NCBI RefSeq assembly: GCF_008974285.1
Contig: NZ_BKZV01000001.1
Location: 171,319-235,318, forward strand
From: Thermogemmatispora aurantia
GTDB lineage: Bacteria > Chloroflexota > Ktedonobacteria > Ktedonobacterales > Ktedonobacteraceae
Direction: 5' to 3'
Length of the DNA: 64,000 nucleotides
Shown here in pieces: positions 36,423 through 45,752 of this stretch (the stretch's first letter is position 1; the number at the start of each line of letters is the position of its first letter). The position numbers and the translations under genes were made by a program. A model generated the notes under the pieces. The model ran no database searches and was not told where the DNA came from. It saw only the letters and a program-made list of their open reading frames with translations.

Positions 36423-36481
36423 GAAGTCCTCCAGAACTGCAGAGTTTGTTCGTAGCAAAGAGGTTGAGCAATCATGTAGAG

Positions 36482-36490
36482 ATTATAGCA
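36482..36490 (-). promoter_or_regulatory. Extended -10 promoter for the isocitrate dehydrogenase-like gene
   Basis: Minus strand TGC-TATAAT (36490-36482), about 60 nt before the ATG at 36422. No good -35 box seen. Confidence 0.5.
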
Positions 36491-36579
36491 CGAGTGCCAG
36501 CCGTAAGCCCACCCGTGCTACCAGGCAGGACTGAGCGGGAACGGGCGCCCTGGAGGTAGGGTAGAGCGAGGGAACGCCC

Positions 36580-39189
36580 TTAGCGCTGATCCGACTCAGC
36601 AGGCGTGGCAGCCAACGATGCACTCGCCGCCTTGGTGGCCCTGGCAGTTGCTGCCCCTGATGCCTTAGCCGTCCGTTGACTGCTTCCTTTGCTATTCTTT
36701 GCAGACTCTTTCTTCTTCTGCTGCTGCTTATCAGTTTCCTTACTCTCGCTCTTACCAGTAGCAGCTTTAGTTGTGCTTCGTCTCTGCCCGCTGCTCCTGG
36801 CATTGCCATTGGAGGTAGCATGAGAGGCTGAACGGGTCCGCCTATTCTTAGCCCTGACAGTTGTGGACAGGGGCAGCTCCCCGGCTGCCGAAGGCGCCTC
36901 TGCCGTCTCCGTCGTTCCATTCAGAGAGGGACTGGCCTCCGCACCTGGCTCCGTGCTCTTCTGGGCCTTTCTGCGTCTAGACCCGGTGCCTCGCCGGGAG
37001 GAGGCCAGGCCATTCTGCTGGGGCTGTTCCTCGGGATTTTGCTGTGGCAGTACGACCTCCTCGTAGCAGACCGGCTCCTGGCCGCTGCGTGGGATCACCA
37101 TCAATCCACCGCAGCGAGGGCACGGCTCCGGTACCGGGCGCTCCCAGATGGCGAAATTACAGGTCGGGTAGTTGCTGCAACCATAGAACGTGCGCTTGGT
37201 CTGGCGCGTCTTACGCTCGACTAGATCGCCACCGCACTGCGGACAGAGGGCCCCGGTCTTGTTGACAAAAGAGCGCCCATAGCGGCACTCCGGGAAGCCC
37301 GAGCAGGAGATAAAACGACCGAAGCGCCCGCTGCGGATCACCAGCTTCCGGCCACACTCGGGACACAACTCGTCCAGCTCCTCGACCGGCTTCTGCACGC
37401 GATTCATTTCAGCCTCGGCTCTGGCCACCATCTCCTTGAAGGTCTCATAGAAATCGCGCAGAAACTCGGTCCAGGACTGGCGCCCCTCCTCGACATTGTC
37501 CAGTTTCTGCTCCATATCGGCAGTAAAGCCGACATCAACGATCTCGGGGAAGTGCTTATTGAGCAGCTCGTTGACGGTTTCGCCGAGCCAGGTTGGCACA
37601 AAACGACGCTGCTCCTGGGTGACGTACCCGCGCTCCTGAATGGTTGAGATGATAGGCACATAGGTACTGGGGCGCCCGATGCCCAGTTCCTCCAGCTCTT
37701 TGATCAAGCTAGCTTCCGTATAGCGCGGCGGCGGCTGCGTAAAGTGTTGCTGCGGCTGTAGTTCATGAAGAGCCAGCACTTCGTCGACGGCGAGCAGCGG
37801 CAGTAGACGCTCTTCCTCATCGCGTGGCCAGACGGCGTAGAAACCAGGGAAGCGAAGATGGGAGCCGCTGGCCCGAAAGACGTACTGGCCTGCCACAATA
37901 TCGGCCCGCACTGTGTCAAAGAGGGCCGGTGTCATAAAGCTGGCTACAAAGCGGCGCCAAATCAGACTATAAAGCTTGTACTGGTCAGGCGTCAGATATT
38001 CTCGCACCTGCTCAGGTGTGAGCGTCACATCCGTCGGACGAATCGCCTCGTGGGCATCCTGGGCCGTGGCCTTGAGTTTGCCAACGCGCCCCGATCCGAC
38101 AAAGGGCTGGCCATAGGTTTGCTCGATAAAGCGACGCACGCTCGCCTTCGCTTCATCGGAGACACGCGTCGAGTCGGTGCGCATGTAGGTAATCAGTCCC
38201 TGTGAGCCACGTGGTCCCAGCTCGATGCCTTCGTAGAGCTGCTGAGCCAGACTCATCGTCTTCTTGGGCTTAAAGTAGAGGCGCGACGAGGCATCCTGCT
38301 GCATGGTGCTGGTCGTATAGGGGAGCGGCGGCTGACGACGCACCTCACGCTGGATCAGGCGCCAAACCGAGAAGCTCGCCCCACGTAGCTCGGCCAGAAT
38401 GGCCTCGGCTTCTTGCTGGTTGGCAATATGTAAGCGTCGCCGTGTCTCCTCAGAGCGACGTTCGTTCTCCCCCTCCGCTGATCCTTCACCCTCCTCGCTC
38501 TCAGCTGCCCCTTCTTCTTCCCCTTCCATTGGCTGGTGACCCGCCAGCTCATTGAGGCGCGCCACCAGCATCGCCTCAAAGCGTTCCTGCTCGCCTTGCT
38601 TGCTTAGCAGGGCGGTAATCGTCCAATACTCCTGGGGGACAAAGTCCCGAATCTGCCGCTCACGATCGCAGATCAGGCGCAAGGCGACCGACTGCACCCG
38701 CCCAGCGCTGGTGCCCGATTGCACGCGTCTCCATAGGAGGGGACTAATCTTGTAGCCCACCAGACGATCAAGCACTCGACGCGCCTGCTGTGCATTGAAT
38801 AGATCTTCATTGATAGTCCGCGGCTTCTGGATCGCCTCTTGTACAGCTTTCCGCGTAATCTCATTGAAGACAGCGCGGCGCGGATTCTTGAGTCCCAGGG
38901 TCTGCATCAGGGACCAGGCGATGAACTCCCCTTCGCGATCAGGATCGGGGGCCAGATAGACTTCCTCGGCCTTCTTCGACGCCGCCTTCAGCTCGGCAAT
39001 GACGCCCTTTCGCTCCTCGATAATTTCATACTGTGGCGCAAAATCCTTGCGCGTGTTGACGCCAAGGCCCTTCTTGGGCAGATCGATAATATGCCCCATA
39101 GAGGCGCGCACCTCGAAATCGCGCCCGAGGAACTTCTCAATGGTCTTGGCTTTTGCCGGAGACTCAACAATGACAAGCTTCTTTGCCAT
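36580..39189 (-). CDS. topA: DNA topoisomerase I
   Basis: An 869-residue type IA topoisomerase that relaxes negative supercoils. The Toprim domain starts with KKLVIVESPAKAKTIEKFLG and contains PDPDREGE (82-88). The active-site Tyr335 is in GLITYMRTDSTR. An acidic insert (about 221-250, Glu/Gly/Ser) interrupts the core. Zinc-binding C4 repeats near 595-720 begin CPECGRKL, CPQCGGDL and CPRCGGLM. The final 110 or so residues are Lys/Arg/Ser/Ala-rich and disordered, resembling the DNA-binding tails of GC-rich Gram-positive topoisomerases. ATG at 39189. A hairpin near 39221-39261 lies in its leader. Confidence 0.96.
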   Translation of the reverse strand: MAKKLVIVESPAKAKTIEKFLGRDFEVRASMGHIIDLPKKGLGVNTRKDFAPQYEIIEERKGVIAELKAASKKAEEVYLAPDPDREGEFIAWSLMQTLGLKNPRRAVFNEITRKAVQEAIQKPRTINEDLFNAQQARRVLDRLVGYKISPLLWRRVQSGTSAGRVQSVALRLICDRERQIRDFVPQEYWTITALLSKQGEQERFEAMLVARLNELAGHQPMEGEEEGAAESEEGEGSAEGENERRSEETRRRLHIANQQEAEAILAELRGASFSVWRLIQREVRRQPPLPYTTSTMQQDASSRLYFKPKKTMSLAQQLYEGIELGPRGSQGLITYMRTDSTRVSDEAKASVRRFIEQTYGQPFVGSGRVGKLKATAQDAHEAIRPTDVTLTPEQVREYLTPDQYKLYSLIWRRFVASFMTPALFDTVRADIVAGQYVFRASGSHLRFPGFYAVWPRDEEERLLPLLAVDEVLALHELQPQQHFTQPPPRYTEASLIKELEELGIGRPSTYVPIISTIQERGYVTQEQRRFVPTWLGETVNELLNKHFPEIVDVGFTADMEQKLDNVEEGRQSWTEFLRDFYETFKEMVARAEAEMNRVQKPVEELDELCPECGRKLVIRSGRFGRFISCSGFPECRYGRSFVNKTGALCPQCGGDLVERKTRQTKRTFYGCSNYPTCNFAIWERPVPEPCPRCGGLMVIPRSGQEPVCYEEVVLPQQNPEEQPQQNGLASSRRGTGSRRRKAQKSTEPGAEASPSLNGTTETAEAPSAAGELPLSTTVRAKNRRTRSASHATSNGNARSSGQRRSTTKAATGKSESKETDKQQQKKKESAKNSKGSSQRTAKASGAATARATKAASASLAATPAESDQR

Positions 39190-39582
39190 TAATCAACCTG
39201 TACCTGATTTGCAGATGTTATCCTGTTGAACGCCAGGTGAGCCGTTCAATCTCACAGGATAGGATAGCACACGTTGACAAGAGGGGTGACAAACCGGACC
39301 ACCGGTCAACGGCTTCCAGAGCCTGCCACTTCTCTCTCCTCTCATTACGTATCCTTTCTGAGTGAGATAACACAAGACAGCCCCCCGATCTTCCCCCAGC
39401 AGTCAGAGCGAGTGACCTCAGTTTCCTGCGCGCGCCGGCCATCTTTCCCGCCAGGAGTACAATAGTGGAGAATCCGCCCTTTCGCAGCTCTTCCTCTACA
39501 AGGGCCGCTCTGGCTATCTGCCTCACGAGCGTAAGAGCTCGGAAGGAGAGCGCGGGCAGAAGATGGATGGGAGGGTTGATAG
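39190..39582. other. topA leader and intergenic stretch
   Basis: Holds an inverted repeat just upstream of topA: TATCCTGTTGAACG near 39221-39234 with CGTTCAA and ACAGGATA to about 39261, interrupted in the right arm. In the topA transcript it would be a leader hairpin. No gene seen; a promoter for 39583 was not identified. Confidence 0.5.
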
Positions 39583-40812
39583 ATGTCTGGTACTTTTGCG
39601 CGCCGTGAACAGCGCCATGACCGCGCTCATGGGAGGACGCAACGTTCCTGGTCTCACCGGCTGCTGAACCTGCTCCAGTCGCTCTTACTCTGGGGCCTCA
39701 CCCTCGCTCTCCTGTTGCTTAGCAGCGCCTGCGAGCCGTTCGGCAGAACTGGCCCGGGACCAGCTCTTGAGCAAACAGGTAGTGCTCCCAAACGAGCAAG
39801 CGTTAGCCCGACACCGACCCCGACACCGATTCCCCGGCCAGTGGAGCAGTATGGCTTTCAAAAGGGGATCGTCTACCCCGGTTGGAGTCGGAGTGCCTAC
39901 GGTCTTAGCGACCGGCGCTGGCAGGAGAGCCTGCAAGAGATCAGGCGCAGCACCGCTGCCGAGTGGCTAGAGATGCCAGTACTTTTCTCCCAATCGACCC
40001 CTGACGCCGTCGACATCGGTGTCGACCAGGCGGCGCCTAGCGTAGCCTCCTTTGTGGCAGGAGTGCGCAAAGCTCATGAGGTTGGCTTCAAAGTCTTTCT
40101 CGCCCCGCTGCTGACCGTACGCCAGCCAGGCGGCTGGGCCGCGTTAGTCATGCCGGCTCCTGAGAGCCAGCAGCGCTGGTTTGACCATTACTGGCAGGCT
40201 TTGCGTCCCTATGTCGAGGCAGCCGAGGCTAATGGCGTTGAGCAGATCGCCCTGGCCACTGAAATGGAGTGGCTGCAGAGCAACGCCCCCAGCACGCTCT
40301 GGCGCCAGCTCATCGAGCGCGTGCGCAGCATTTACACAGGTAACCTGACCTACGACATCAATTGGTCCACTATGGATCAGCCGCCGGCCTGGCTGCGTGA
40401 TCCGCGCCTCACCTTCATCGGCGTCTCTGAGTACATCTCCCTCAGCGACGCCCCCGTGCGCCTGGATGCCCAGACCATGATCGAACTGTGGCGTGAGCAA
40501 ATCAAGACACGGCTCGACCAGCTGGCCGAGCAACTGAACCGGCGTATCGTCATTACTGAAATCGGTTATCGCAATAGCGCTGACGCCCTCTACCAGGTCT
40601 GGTCACCCACTTCGACGGCCCCAGCAGACCCTCAGGAGCAGGCCGACGCCTACAACGCCGCGCTCACCAATGTTATGACCGATGAGCACATCGCCGGCAT
40701 CTTCTTCTGGGGTTGGGATGGAGTAGCGCGTTTCTCGATCCGGGGCCAGAAGGCGAGCGAGGTACTACATCGCTGGTACAGCGGTAGCCACACAGGCCCC
40801 GCTGGCTCTTGA
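39583..40812 (+). CDS. GH113-like glycoside hydrolase lipoprotein
   Basis: A 409-residue exported TIM-barrel protein. A long n-region precedes the hydrophobic segment 32-49 and a lipobox ending in SSAC; a Pro/Thr-rich linker (68-85) follows. The barrel (about 88-400) starts with FQKGIVYPGWSRSAYG. Glu227 in ALATEMEW and Glu326 in ITEIGYRN occupy the acid/base and nucleophile positions of clan GH-A; GIFFWGWDG closes the barrel. The GH113 family contains beta-mannanases, but substrate is uncertain. ATG at 39583 with GGGAGGG 8 nt upstream. Monocistronic by context. Confidence 0.8.
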   Translation: MSGTFARREQRHDRAHGRTQRSWSHRLLNLLQSLLLWGLTLALLLLSSACEPFGRTGPGPALEQTGSAPKRASVSPTPTPTPIPRPVEQYGFQKGIVYPGWSRSAYGLSDRRWQESLQEIRRSTAAEWLEMPVLFSQSTPDAVDIGVDQAAPSVASFVAGVRKAHEVGFKVFLAPLLTVRQPGGWAALVMPAPESQQRWFDHYWQALRPYVEAAEANGVEQIALATEMEWLQSNAPSTLWRQLIERVRSIYTGNLTYDINWSTMDQPPAWLRDPRLTFIGVSEYISLSDAPVRLDAQTMIELWREQIKTRLDQLAEQLNRRIVITEIGYRNSADALYQVWSPTSTAPADPQEQADAYNAALTNVMTDEHIAGIFFWGWDGVARFSIRGQKASEVLHRWYSGSHTGPAGS

Positions 40813-40922
40813 GGTAAGGCCAGGCAAGCGGAGATCCAAGGCTGACGCTCAAGACCCGCGATCCCCGGAGTGAGAGGGCCAAGGCAGCTGGCAACCAGAA
40901 GATCTATCCCCGGCTTGCGGTC

Positions 40923-40951
40923 TTGACCGCTTCACGCGCGCATGCTATGCT
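40923..40951 (+). promoter_or_regulatory. Promoter of murT-gatD
   Basis: TTGACC (40923-40928), 17-bp spacer, TATGCT (40946-40951). Start near 40958, about 57 nt before the murT ATG. Confidence 0.65.
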
Positions 40952-41014
40952 GCAACTAGGCAATGAGAAAAATAGATACAACTATTGACATAGGCGCTGG
41001 TTCGGAGGAGAAGC

Positions 41015-42796
41015 ATGCAGCAACATCGGCCATCTCCCGTGATCTCTCAGGGACCTAACCAAAGTGAGTCCAGAGGGAGCAGATGGCTTCGCCCGAAGAA
41101 AGGCCGCCCAGAAGCCAAGCCAGGATCAGTTACCGGAGCGGCAAGAGCCGGCCAGCGCTCACGGAGGCGACGCCTCTCGCTGAGAGCAGCCCTGGCGGTG
41201 ATCAGCGGGCGCGCCGCAGGGGCCTTAAGTCGCCGTCTCCGCCTCGGCGGCGGCACCAGCATCGTGGGCCTGGTGGCTCAACGCCTCTACCCGGATATCA
41301 TTCGCCACCTGGCCGCCCAACTGGAACATGGCAGCGTCCTGGTCACAGGCACCAACGGTAAGACGACCACAAGCGGCTTCCTGGCCGCGATTTTGCGCGA
41401 TGCTGGCCTGCGCGTCTGGCGCAACCGCGAAGGGGCGAATCTCTTGCGCGGCGTTGCCGGGGCCCTGGTGGTGCGCGCCCTCCCTAGCGGCAATCTGCGC
41501 CGCGCGGGTCAGGCTATCTCGGTCTTCGAGATCGATGAGGCAGTTATGCCCCAGGCCGTACGCTTGCTAGAACCACGCGCCGCAGTCTTCATAAATCTGT
41601 TCCGTGATCAGCTCGATCGCTACGGAGAGGTGGAAAGCGTGGCCGCCCTCTGGCGGCAAATGGTCAAAGGGCTGCCAGAGACAACCACGCTGGTTCTCAA
41701 CGCCGATGATCCAACAACGGCCAGTCTGGGTGAGCTGGCCCGCGGCCCCGTCCTCTATTTTGGTCTAGAGGATCTGACACTCGATTTGAGCGGCCAGGAT
41801 GGCCAGGGCACTGCAGGCACCTACCAGGCTGTGGACAGTCGCAGTTGCGTACGCTGTGGCAGCGACTATCGCTACAGTGCTCGCTTCTATAGTCACATGG
41901 GCCACTATCAGTGCCCTCACTGCGGCCTGGAGCGCCCTGCTCCTACCGTACGCGCGCTCCAGGTGCGCCAGGATACCTTTGATCGTTTGCGCGTGACAGT
42001 TGAAACACCGACACAGCTGGGAGAGATTGTGATCCCTCTCCCCGGGCTGTATAATGTCTATAATGCTCTGGCTGCGATCGCCGTCGCTCAGGCCCTGGGG
42101 ATCAGTTGGGAGCCAATCGTCTCAGGGATCGAGCAATTTAAGCCCGCCTTTGGACGGGGTGAGCGTGTGCAGGTAGCGGGCCGCACCCTGCGCCTGCTGC
42201 TGGCGAAGAATCCTACCGGCCTGAATGAGGTGCTGCGTACCCTCTTCAGCGAGGGCACGCCGCGCCATATGCTTTTTGTGCTCAATGATAATATTGCCGA
42301 TGGCCGAGACGTCTCGTGGATCTGGGACGTCGACTTCGAACGGGCGCAGGGCCTGACCGCTAGTCTGACGGTAGCCGGTACGCGCGCTTTCGATCTGGCC
42401 CTGCGCCTCAAATATGCCGGCTTCGCTCCTGAGGAGATGACGATCATCCCGTCGACACCGCTGCGCGCCCTCGAAGAGCTGATCGGTTCTCAGCCGAGAG
42501 GCCGGAAAGGGAGGGGACGCGGCAGGGCAAGACACCAGCAGCAACAGCCTGATGCTGTTGCTGCGAAGACAAGCACCAAGGTCTCGCCTGCTGCAGAAGA
42601 GGGAGCTGCCAGCCCGCAAGAGAGAGCTACTCCCTTCCCAGGCTACGGGCTGGCAACAGCGCTGGAGCGGGCCATCGAGCAGACCCCAGTTGGAGAGACG
42701 TTGTTTATTGTGCCAACCTATACGGGGCTGCTGGAGCTTCATCGCGAGCTAGAACGGCGCGGGCTGACACCTCACTATTGGGAGGGACGAGATTAG
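41015..42796 (+). CDS. murT: Lipid II isoglutaminyl synthase, MurT subunit
   Basis: A 593-residue Mur ligase-like subunit that, with GatD, amidates the D-Glu of lipid II to D-isoglutamine. A basic N-terminal extension (1-75) is followed by P-loop TGTNGKTTT (111-119). A four-cysteine zinc ribbon typical of MurT is inserted in the middle domain (Cys278, Cys281, Cys300, Cys303). A C-terminal DUF1727 domain ends TPHYWEGRD. A low-complexity Gly/Arg/Gln linker (about 495-540) breaks DUF1727 and is longer than usual. gatD starts directly after the stop codon. Confidence 0.94.
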   Translation: MQQHRPSPVISQGPNQSESRGSRWLRPKKGRPEAKPGSVTGAARAGQRSRRRRLSLRAALAVISGRAAGALSRRLRLGGGTSIVGLVAQRLYPDIIRHLAAQLEHGSVLVTGTNGKTTTSGFLAAILRDAGLRVWRNREGANLLRGVAGALVVRALPSGNLRRAGQAISVFEIDEAVMPQAVRLLEPRAAVFINLFRDQLDRYGEVESVAALWRQMVKGLPETTTLVLNADDPTTASLGELARGPVLYFGLEDLTLDLSGQDGQGTAGTYQAVDSRSCVRCGSDYRYSARFYSHMGHYQCPHCGLERPAPTVRALQVRQDTFDRLRVTVETPTQLGEIVIPLPGLYNVYNALAAIAVAQALGISWEPIVSGIEQFKPAFGRGERVQVAGRTLRLLLAKNPTGLNEVLRTLFSEGTPRHMLFVLNDNIADGRDVSWIWDVDFERAQGLTASLTVAGTRAFDLALRLKYAGFAPEEMTIIPSTPLRALEELIGSQPRGRKGRGRGRARHQQQQPDAVAAKTSTKVSPAAEEGAASPQERATPFPGYGLATALERAIEQTPVGETLFIVPTYTGLLELHRELERRGLTPHYWEGRD

Positions 42797-43675
42797 ATGC
42801 ACGGTAGGAATGAGGCCCGGCTGACGCTCACACTTGGGCATCTCTATCCTGATCAGCTCAATCTATATGGGGACCGCGGCAATATTCTGACGTTGAAGCG
42901 TCGCTGCGAGCTGCGTGGCATCGAACTGCGCGTTGTAGGACTGGGCATCGGCGATGCTCTGGCACCCGACGAGTACGATCTGCTCTTCATCGGCGGTGGT
43001 CAGGATAAGGAGCAGGCTCCCGTGGCTCAGGACCTCTTTGAGACGAAGGGTATCGGCCTGTGGGCCGCTATTGAGGACGATATGCCTGTGCTGGCAGTCT
43101 GCGGCGGCTATCAGTTGCTGGCCCACTATTATCGCCCGGCGGAAGGCCCCGATATGAAGGGTCTGGGAGTCTTCGACGCCTGGACAGTCCATAAGGGGCC
43201 ACGGACACCGCGCTGCATCGGCGACGTGGTCATTAGCTGGAATGGCATGACAATAGTCGGCTTCGAGAATCACGGCGGACGAACTTACCTGGGGACCGCT
43301 CGCCCGCTGGGCAAGGTCCTCAAAGGCCACGGCAATAATGCTGAGGATGGCACCGAAGGGGCGGTCTATCGTAACGCCTACGGGACCTATCTGCATGGCT
43401 CGCTCCTGCCGAAGAATCCACACTTTGCTGACTATCTGATCGGCCTGGCGCTGCAGCGCAAGTACGGCCTCCGGCGGCTGACAAGCTTGAGTATGCCGCC
43501 AGGTGAGATCTTGAATGGCTCTACGCCCGCCCAGCTCACTCCTGTGGATGATCCGACCACCCTGCTGCGGCCTCTGGATGACCGCCTGGAGTGGCAGGCT
43601 CATGCAGCCATCCTGGAACGCCTGGGGCTTTACGAGGAGGCCGTTGCCGCTCTGCGGCGCGCCGAGGCAGCGTAG
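42797..43675 (+). CDS. gatD: Lipid II isoglutaminyl synthase, GatD glutamine amidotransferase subunit
   Basis: A 292-residue class I-type amidotransferase that supplies ammonia to MurT. The N-terminus GHLYPDQLNLYGDRGNI is family-typical. Nucleophile Cys102 is in AVCGGYQLL and His200 in YGTYLHGSLLPKNP. The last 60 residues extend beyond the common 240-residue length. ATG at 42797 abuts the murT stop with GGAGGGACGA inside murT, so translation is coupled. The pair implies amidated (less negatively charged) peptidoglycan. Confidence 0.95.
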   Translation: MHGRNEARLTLTLGHLYPDQLNLYGDRGNILTLKRRCELRGIELRVVGLGIGDALAPDEYDLLFIGGGQDKEQAPVAQDLFETKGIGLWAAIEDDMPVLAVCGGYQLLAHYYRPAEGPDMKGLGVFDAWTVHKGPRTPRCIGDVVISWNGMTIVGFENHGGRTYLGTARPLGKVLKGHGNNAEDGTEGAVYRNAYGTYLHGSLLPKNPHFADYLIGLALQRKYGLRRLTSLSMPPGEILNGSTPAQLTPVDDPTTLLRPLDDRLEWQAHAAILERLGLYEEAVAALRRAEAA

Positions 43676-43716
43676 AGGATTGCTTTGCTTGCTCTAGCAT
43701 CGAGGATTGGGCCATT

Positions 43717-44355
43717 ATGAGCTTTGATCGAACACTGGCTCGCTGCTCTTTCTGCGGTCGGCGCCCACCCGAAGTCAGACGGATGATAGCCGGGCCAGGC
43801 GCCGCCTATATCTGCGAAGCCTGCCTTCAGACGTGCAATGAGATCTTACAAGATCCGAGGCCGTTCTCTCCCAAGGCCCTGGAGCTGGCTTCACGTCCCC
43901 CCGTGGTCGTCGCCGCTCCCCTAGAACCCCCCGCCAGCAGCCAGGAAGAGCAGCCAGCTCCGCGCGAGGCCCTGCGTACGCTGACCCTGGAGCTGGAGCA
44001 GAAGCAGCAAGACATGACGCTGATGCTCTATCAGATCCAGTTCTACGCTCACTACTTTGATCTACACTACCTGTGGATCAGGCCACCACTCACACCTGGC
44101 TTCGCCTTTGTGCCACGACTGATCTTTTTCCTGAAGGATAACCTGGGCCAGCAATGGAGCGGAGATCAGGGGGGAATGCTACTGGCCCGGCCCGAGCTGG
44201 CCAGTGACCCGAACCATGCCGTCTACCAGGGTCGGGCCCGCTTCCGCCCTTTGCCCTCTCCAGAGGCCCACCGGTTGACTATTCGCGCTGCCGACCCGCT
44301 CGGCCAGTTCGAGGACCCTCCTCCACGTCCGTGGCAGTTCGAAATCACACTCTAG
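43717..44355 (+). CDS. ClpX-type C4 zinc-binding domain protein (212 aa)
   Basis: The N-terminus carries the ClpX zinc-binding domain pattern: Cys10, Cys13, Cys33, Cys36 with CxxC-x19-CxxC spacing, but no AAA+ ATPase follows. The middle is Pro/Glu-rich, with a predicted helix TLTLELEQKQQDMTLMLYQIQFYAHYF. The C-terminal 100 residues look like a beta-rich domain (FRPLPSPEAHRLTIRAADPLGQF). ATG 43717 is chosen over the longer frame since the domain starts there. Follows gatD by 41 bp and may be co-transcribed. ClpX-like fingers dimerise and bind adaptors; here the role is unknown. Confidence 0.7.
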   Translation: MSFDRTLARCSFCGRRPPEVRRMIAGPGAAYICEACLQTCNEILQDPRPFSPKALELASRPPVVVAAPLEPPASSQEEQPAPREALRTLTLELEQKQQDMTLMLYQIQFYAHYFDLHYLWIRPPLTPGFAFVPRLIFFLKDNLGQQWSGDQGGMLLARPELASDPNHAVYQGRARFRPLPSPEAHRLTIRAADPLGQFEDPPPRPWQFEITL

Positions 44356-44430
44356 CCACTCTCGCCGCGGAGAAACAGCAGGGAGAGGGACAGACCCGCA
44401 GAGCAAGAGCAGTATAACCCCAGAGAAACT

Positions 44431-44593
44431 GATGGCTGAGGATGTAGGGCATTGCTGCCGCCCGCTGCACCTCAGCCATCATGTCAACCAATCAGGCTCG
44501 GCCTGATTGGCTCATCCTTTCTCCCTCCTTACCGACCAACTTCCCCACGTTGGTTAATAGACCCGGAGCGGAGCGTTTGCCCTCCCGGGTTTT
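44431..44593. repeat. Run of four consecutive hairpins between convergent genes
   Basis: GATGGCTGAGG/CCTCAGCCATC (44431-44441, 44470-44480), CCAATCAGGC/GCCTGATTGG (44488-44497, 44501-44510), ACCAAC/GTTGGT (44535-44540, 44549-44554) and a GC-rich ACCCGGAG/CTCCCGGGT pair ending near 44593 followed by TTT. The last could terminate the C4-protein transcript. The stack is unusual for a simple bidirectional terminator. Confidence 0.7.
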
Positions 44594-44708
44594 AAGGCTC
44601 TCCTGGCAGCTCCTGCGCCGGCAATTGTGACTATTCCCCCCTGGCGGAGGGTAGACCAAAGAACATCCCTGGCATAGCAACCAGGCCAACCGGGCAGACA
44701 GACGGGGA

Positions 44709-45374
44709 CTACTCCAGAGCGGGGATCAACAAGCCATAGCCACCTTTCTCCAGGCGATACATGACATTCACGCTGTTGGTGGCCTCGTTCACAAAGGGGT
44801 AGAAGGGAAGACCAAGGGCTTCCATTTGTAGGATCGCTTCTTTGTCGCTCATAGGCTTGGTGGGAAGGCTGCGGATCTCCCTAATCCTGGCCCATACGGT
44901 TTCATTCTGCTCTTCGCTCAGACTGGTGGGAACAGGCAGATCTTCCACTTCCTCAGCCTCCTCCCTCGCCGCTGTGATAACCGACGCCTCTTCCCCTGCA
45001 AGCACCGAGAGCTGCCCCGAGCGCGCCAGCGCCAGAACCCTGATGGGCAGGCGTTGGTGACGACGCGCGGTGGTCAGTCGATCCTTCTGCCGGCAGAACT
45101 GGGCCAGCAGCTTGCCAAGAGCCTGGTCAAAGGCAACGGTGGCATTGGGAGCACTCACCTCACTACGTAGTGTAGGCGAGGTTCCCATCAGCAGGATCTG
45201 GACCGTGTAGCGGTCCTGAGCACTGCGCGTGTGCTCCTCTGCGATAGTAATCTGCAGACGAGCAGTACTGTTGCGAGGAGAGATGAGGCGTGTTAGCTTG
45301 TGGGCCTTGCGCTCAATGTGCTGCCGCAGACGAGGCATGACCTCCATCTGCTTGCCTTTGATGATGATCTGCAT
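44709..45374 (-). CDS. hpf: Long-form ribosome hibernation promoting factor
   Basis: A 221-residue HPF. The N-terminal domain (1-105) binds the 30S decoding site (MQIIIKGKQMEVMPRLRQHIERK). The C-terminal dimerisation domain (about 165-221) reads KPMSDKEAILQMEALGLPFYPFVNEATNSVNVMYRLEKGGYGLL, which drives 100S ribosome dimers. ATG at 45374 with GAGGGAG 9 nt upstream. TATAAT (45496-45491, minus strand) is a probable -10 box. The linker between domains is longer and more acidic than usual. Confidence 0.95.
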   Translation of the reverse strand: MQIIIKGKQMEVMPRLRQHIERKAHKLTRLISPRNSTARLQITIAEEHTRSAQDRYTVQILLMGTSPTLRSEVSAPNATVAFDQALGKLLAQFCRQKDRLTTARRHQRLPIRVLALARSGQLSVLAGEEASVITAAREEAEEVEDLPVPTSLSEEQNETVWARIREIRSLPTKPMSDKEAILQMEALGLPFYPFVNEATNSVNVMYRLEKGGYGLLIPALE

Positions 45375-45752
45375 AGCTTCTGACTCCCTCTTTCCAAGGC
45401 CACAACACCGGTCGGTCCAGGCAGACCTGCAGGCGTCTGGCTGAACGCAGGAGAGCGAACCCTAACCGTGGGCGCAGTTGGGTCTTGCTCATTATACCAT
45501 CCCTCGGACTGCCACGACCAGCTTCACCCCGTCTCCAGAGCAGGCAACAGCTCGGACCATCAGCCTCCCAGGCTTTCATGAAAAAGGTGTTATGGAACAG
45601 CGACGCTCCATCAACAGATGCACGCCCAAAAGATGAACAAATTTTCATCTATGGAGGTCCTGGATTCATAAAATGTTCATCCATTGCTGTTAAGCTAATG
45701 ATAGCGTTGCAGCAAATCTGTACAGTGGAATGAAGGAAGGGGAGTGGCATTC
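45375..45752. promoter_or_regulatory. Divergent intergenic region with nested inverted repeats
   Basis: AGATGA-N8-TCATCT (45631-45650) and GATGAACA/TGTTCATC (45632-45639, 45674-45681) share an arm, so two alternative hairpins or operator half-sites exist. The stretch is AT-richer than its surroundings and lies between the hpf promoter and the DUF6788-like gene. Confidence 0.45.
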
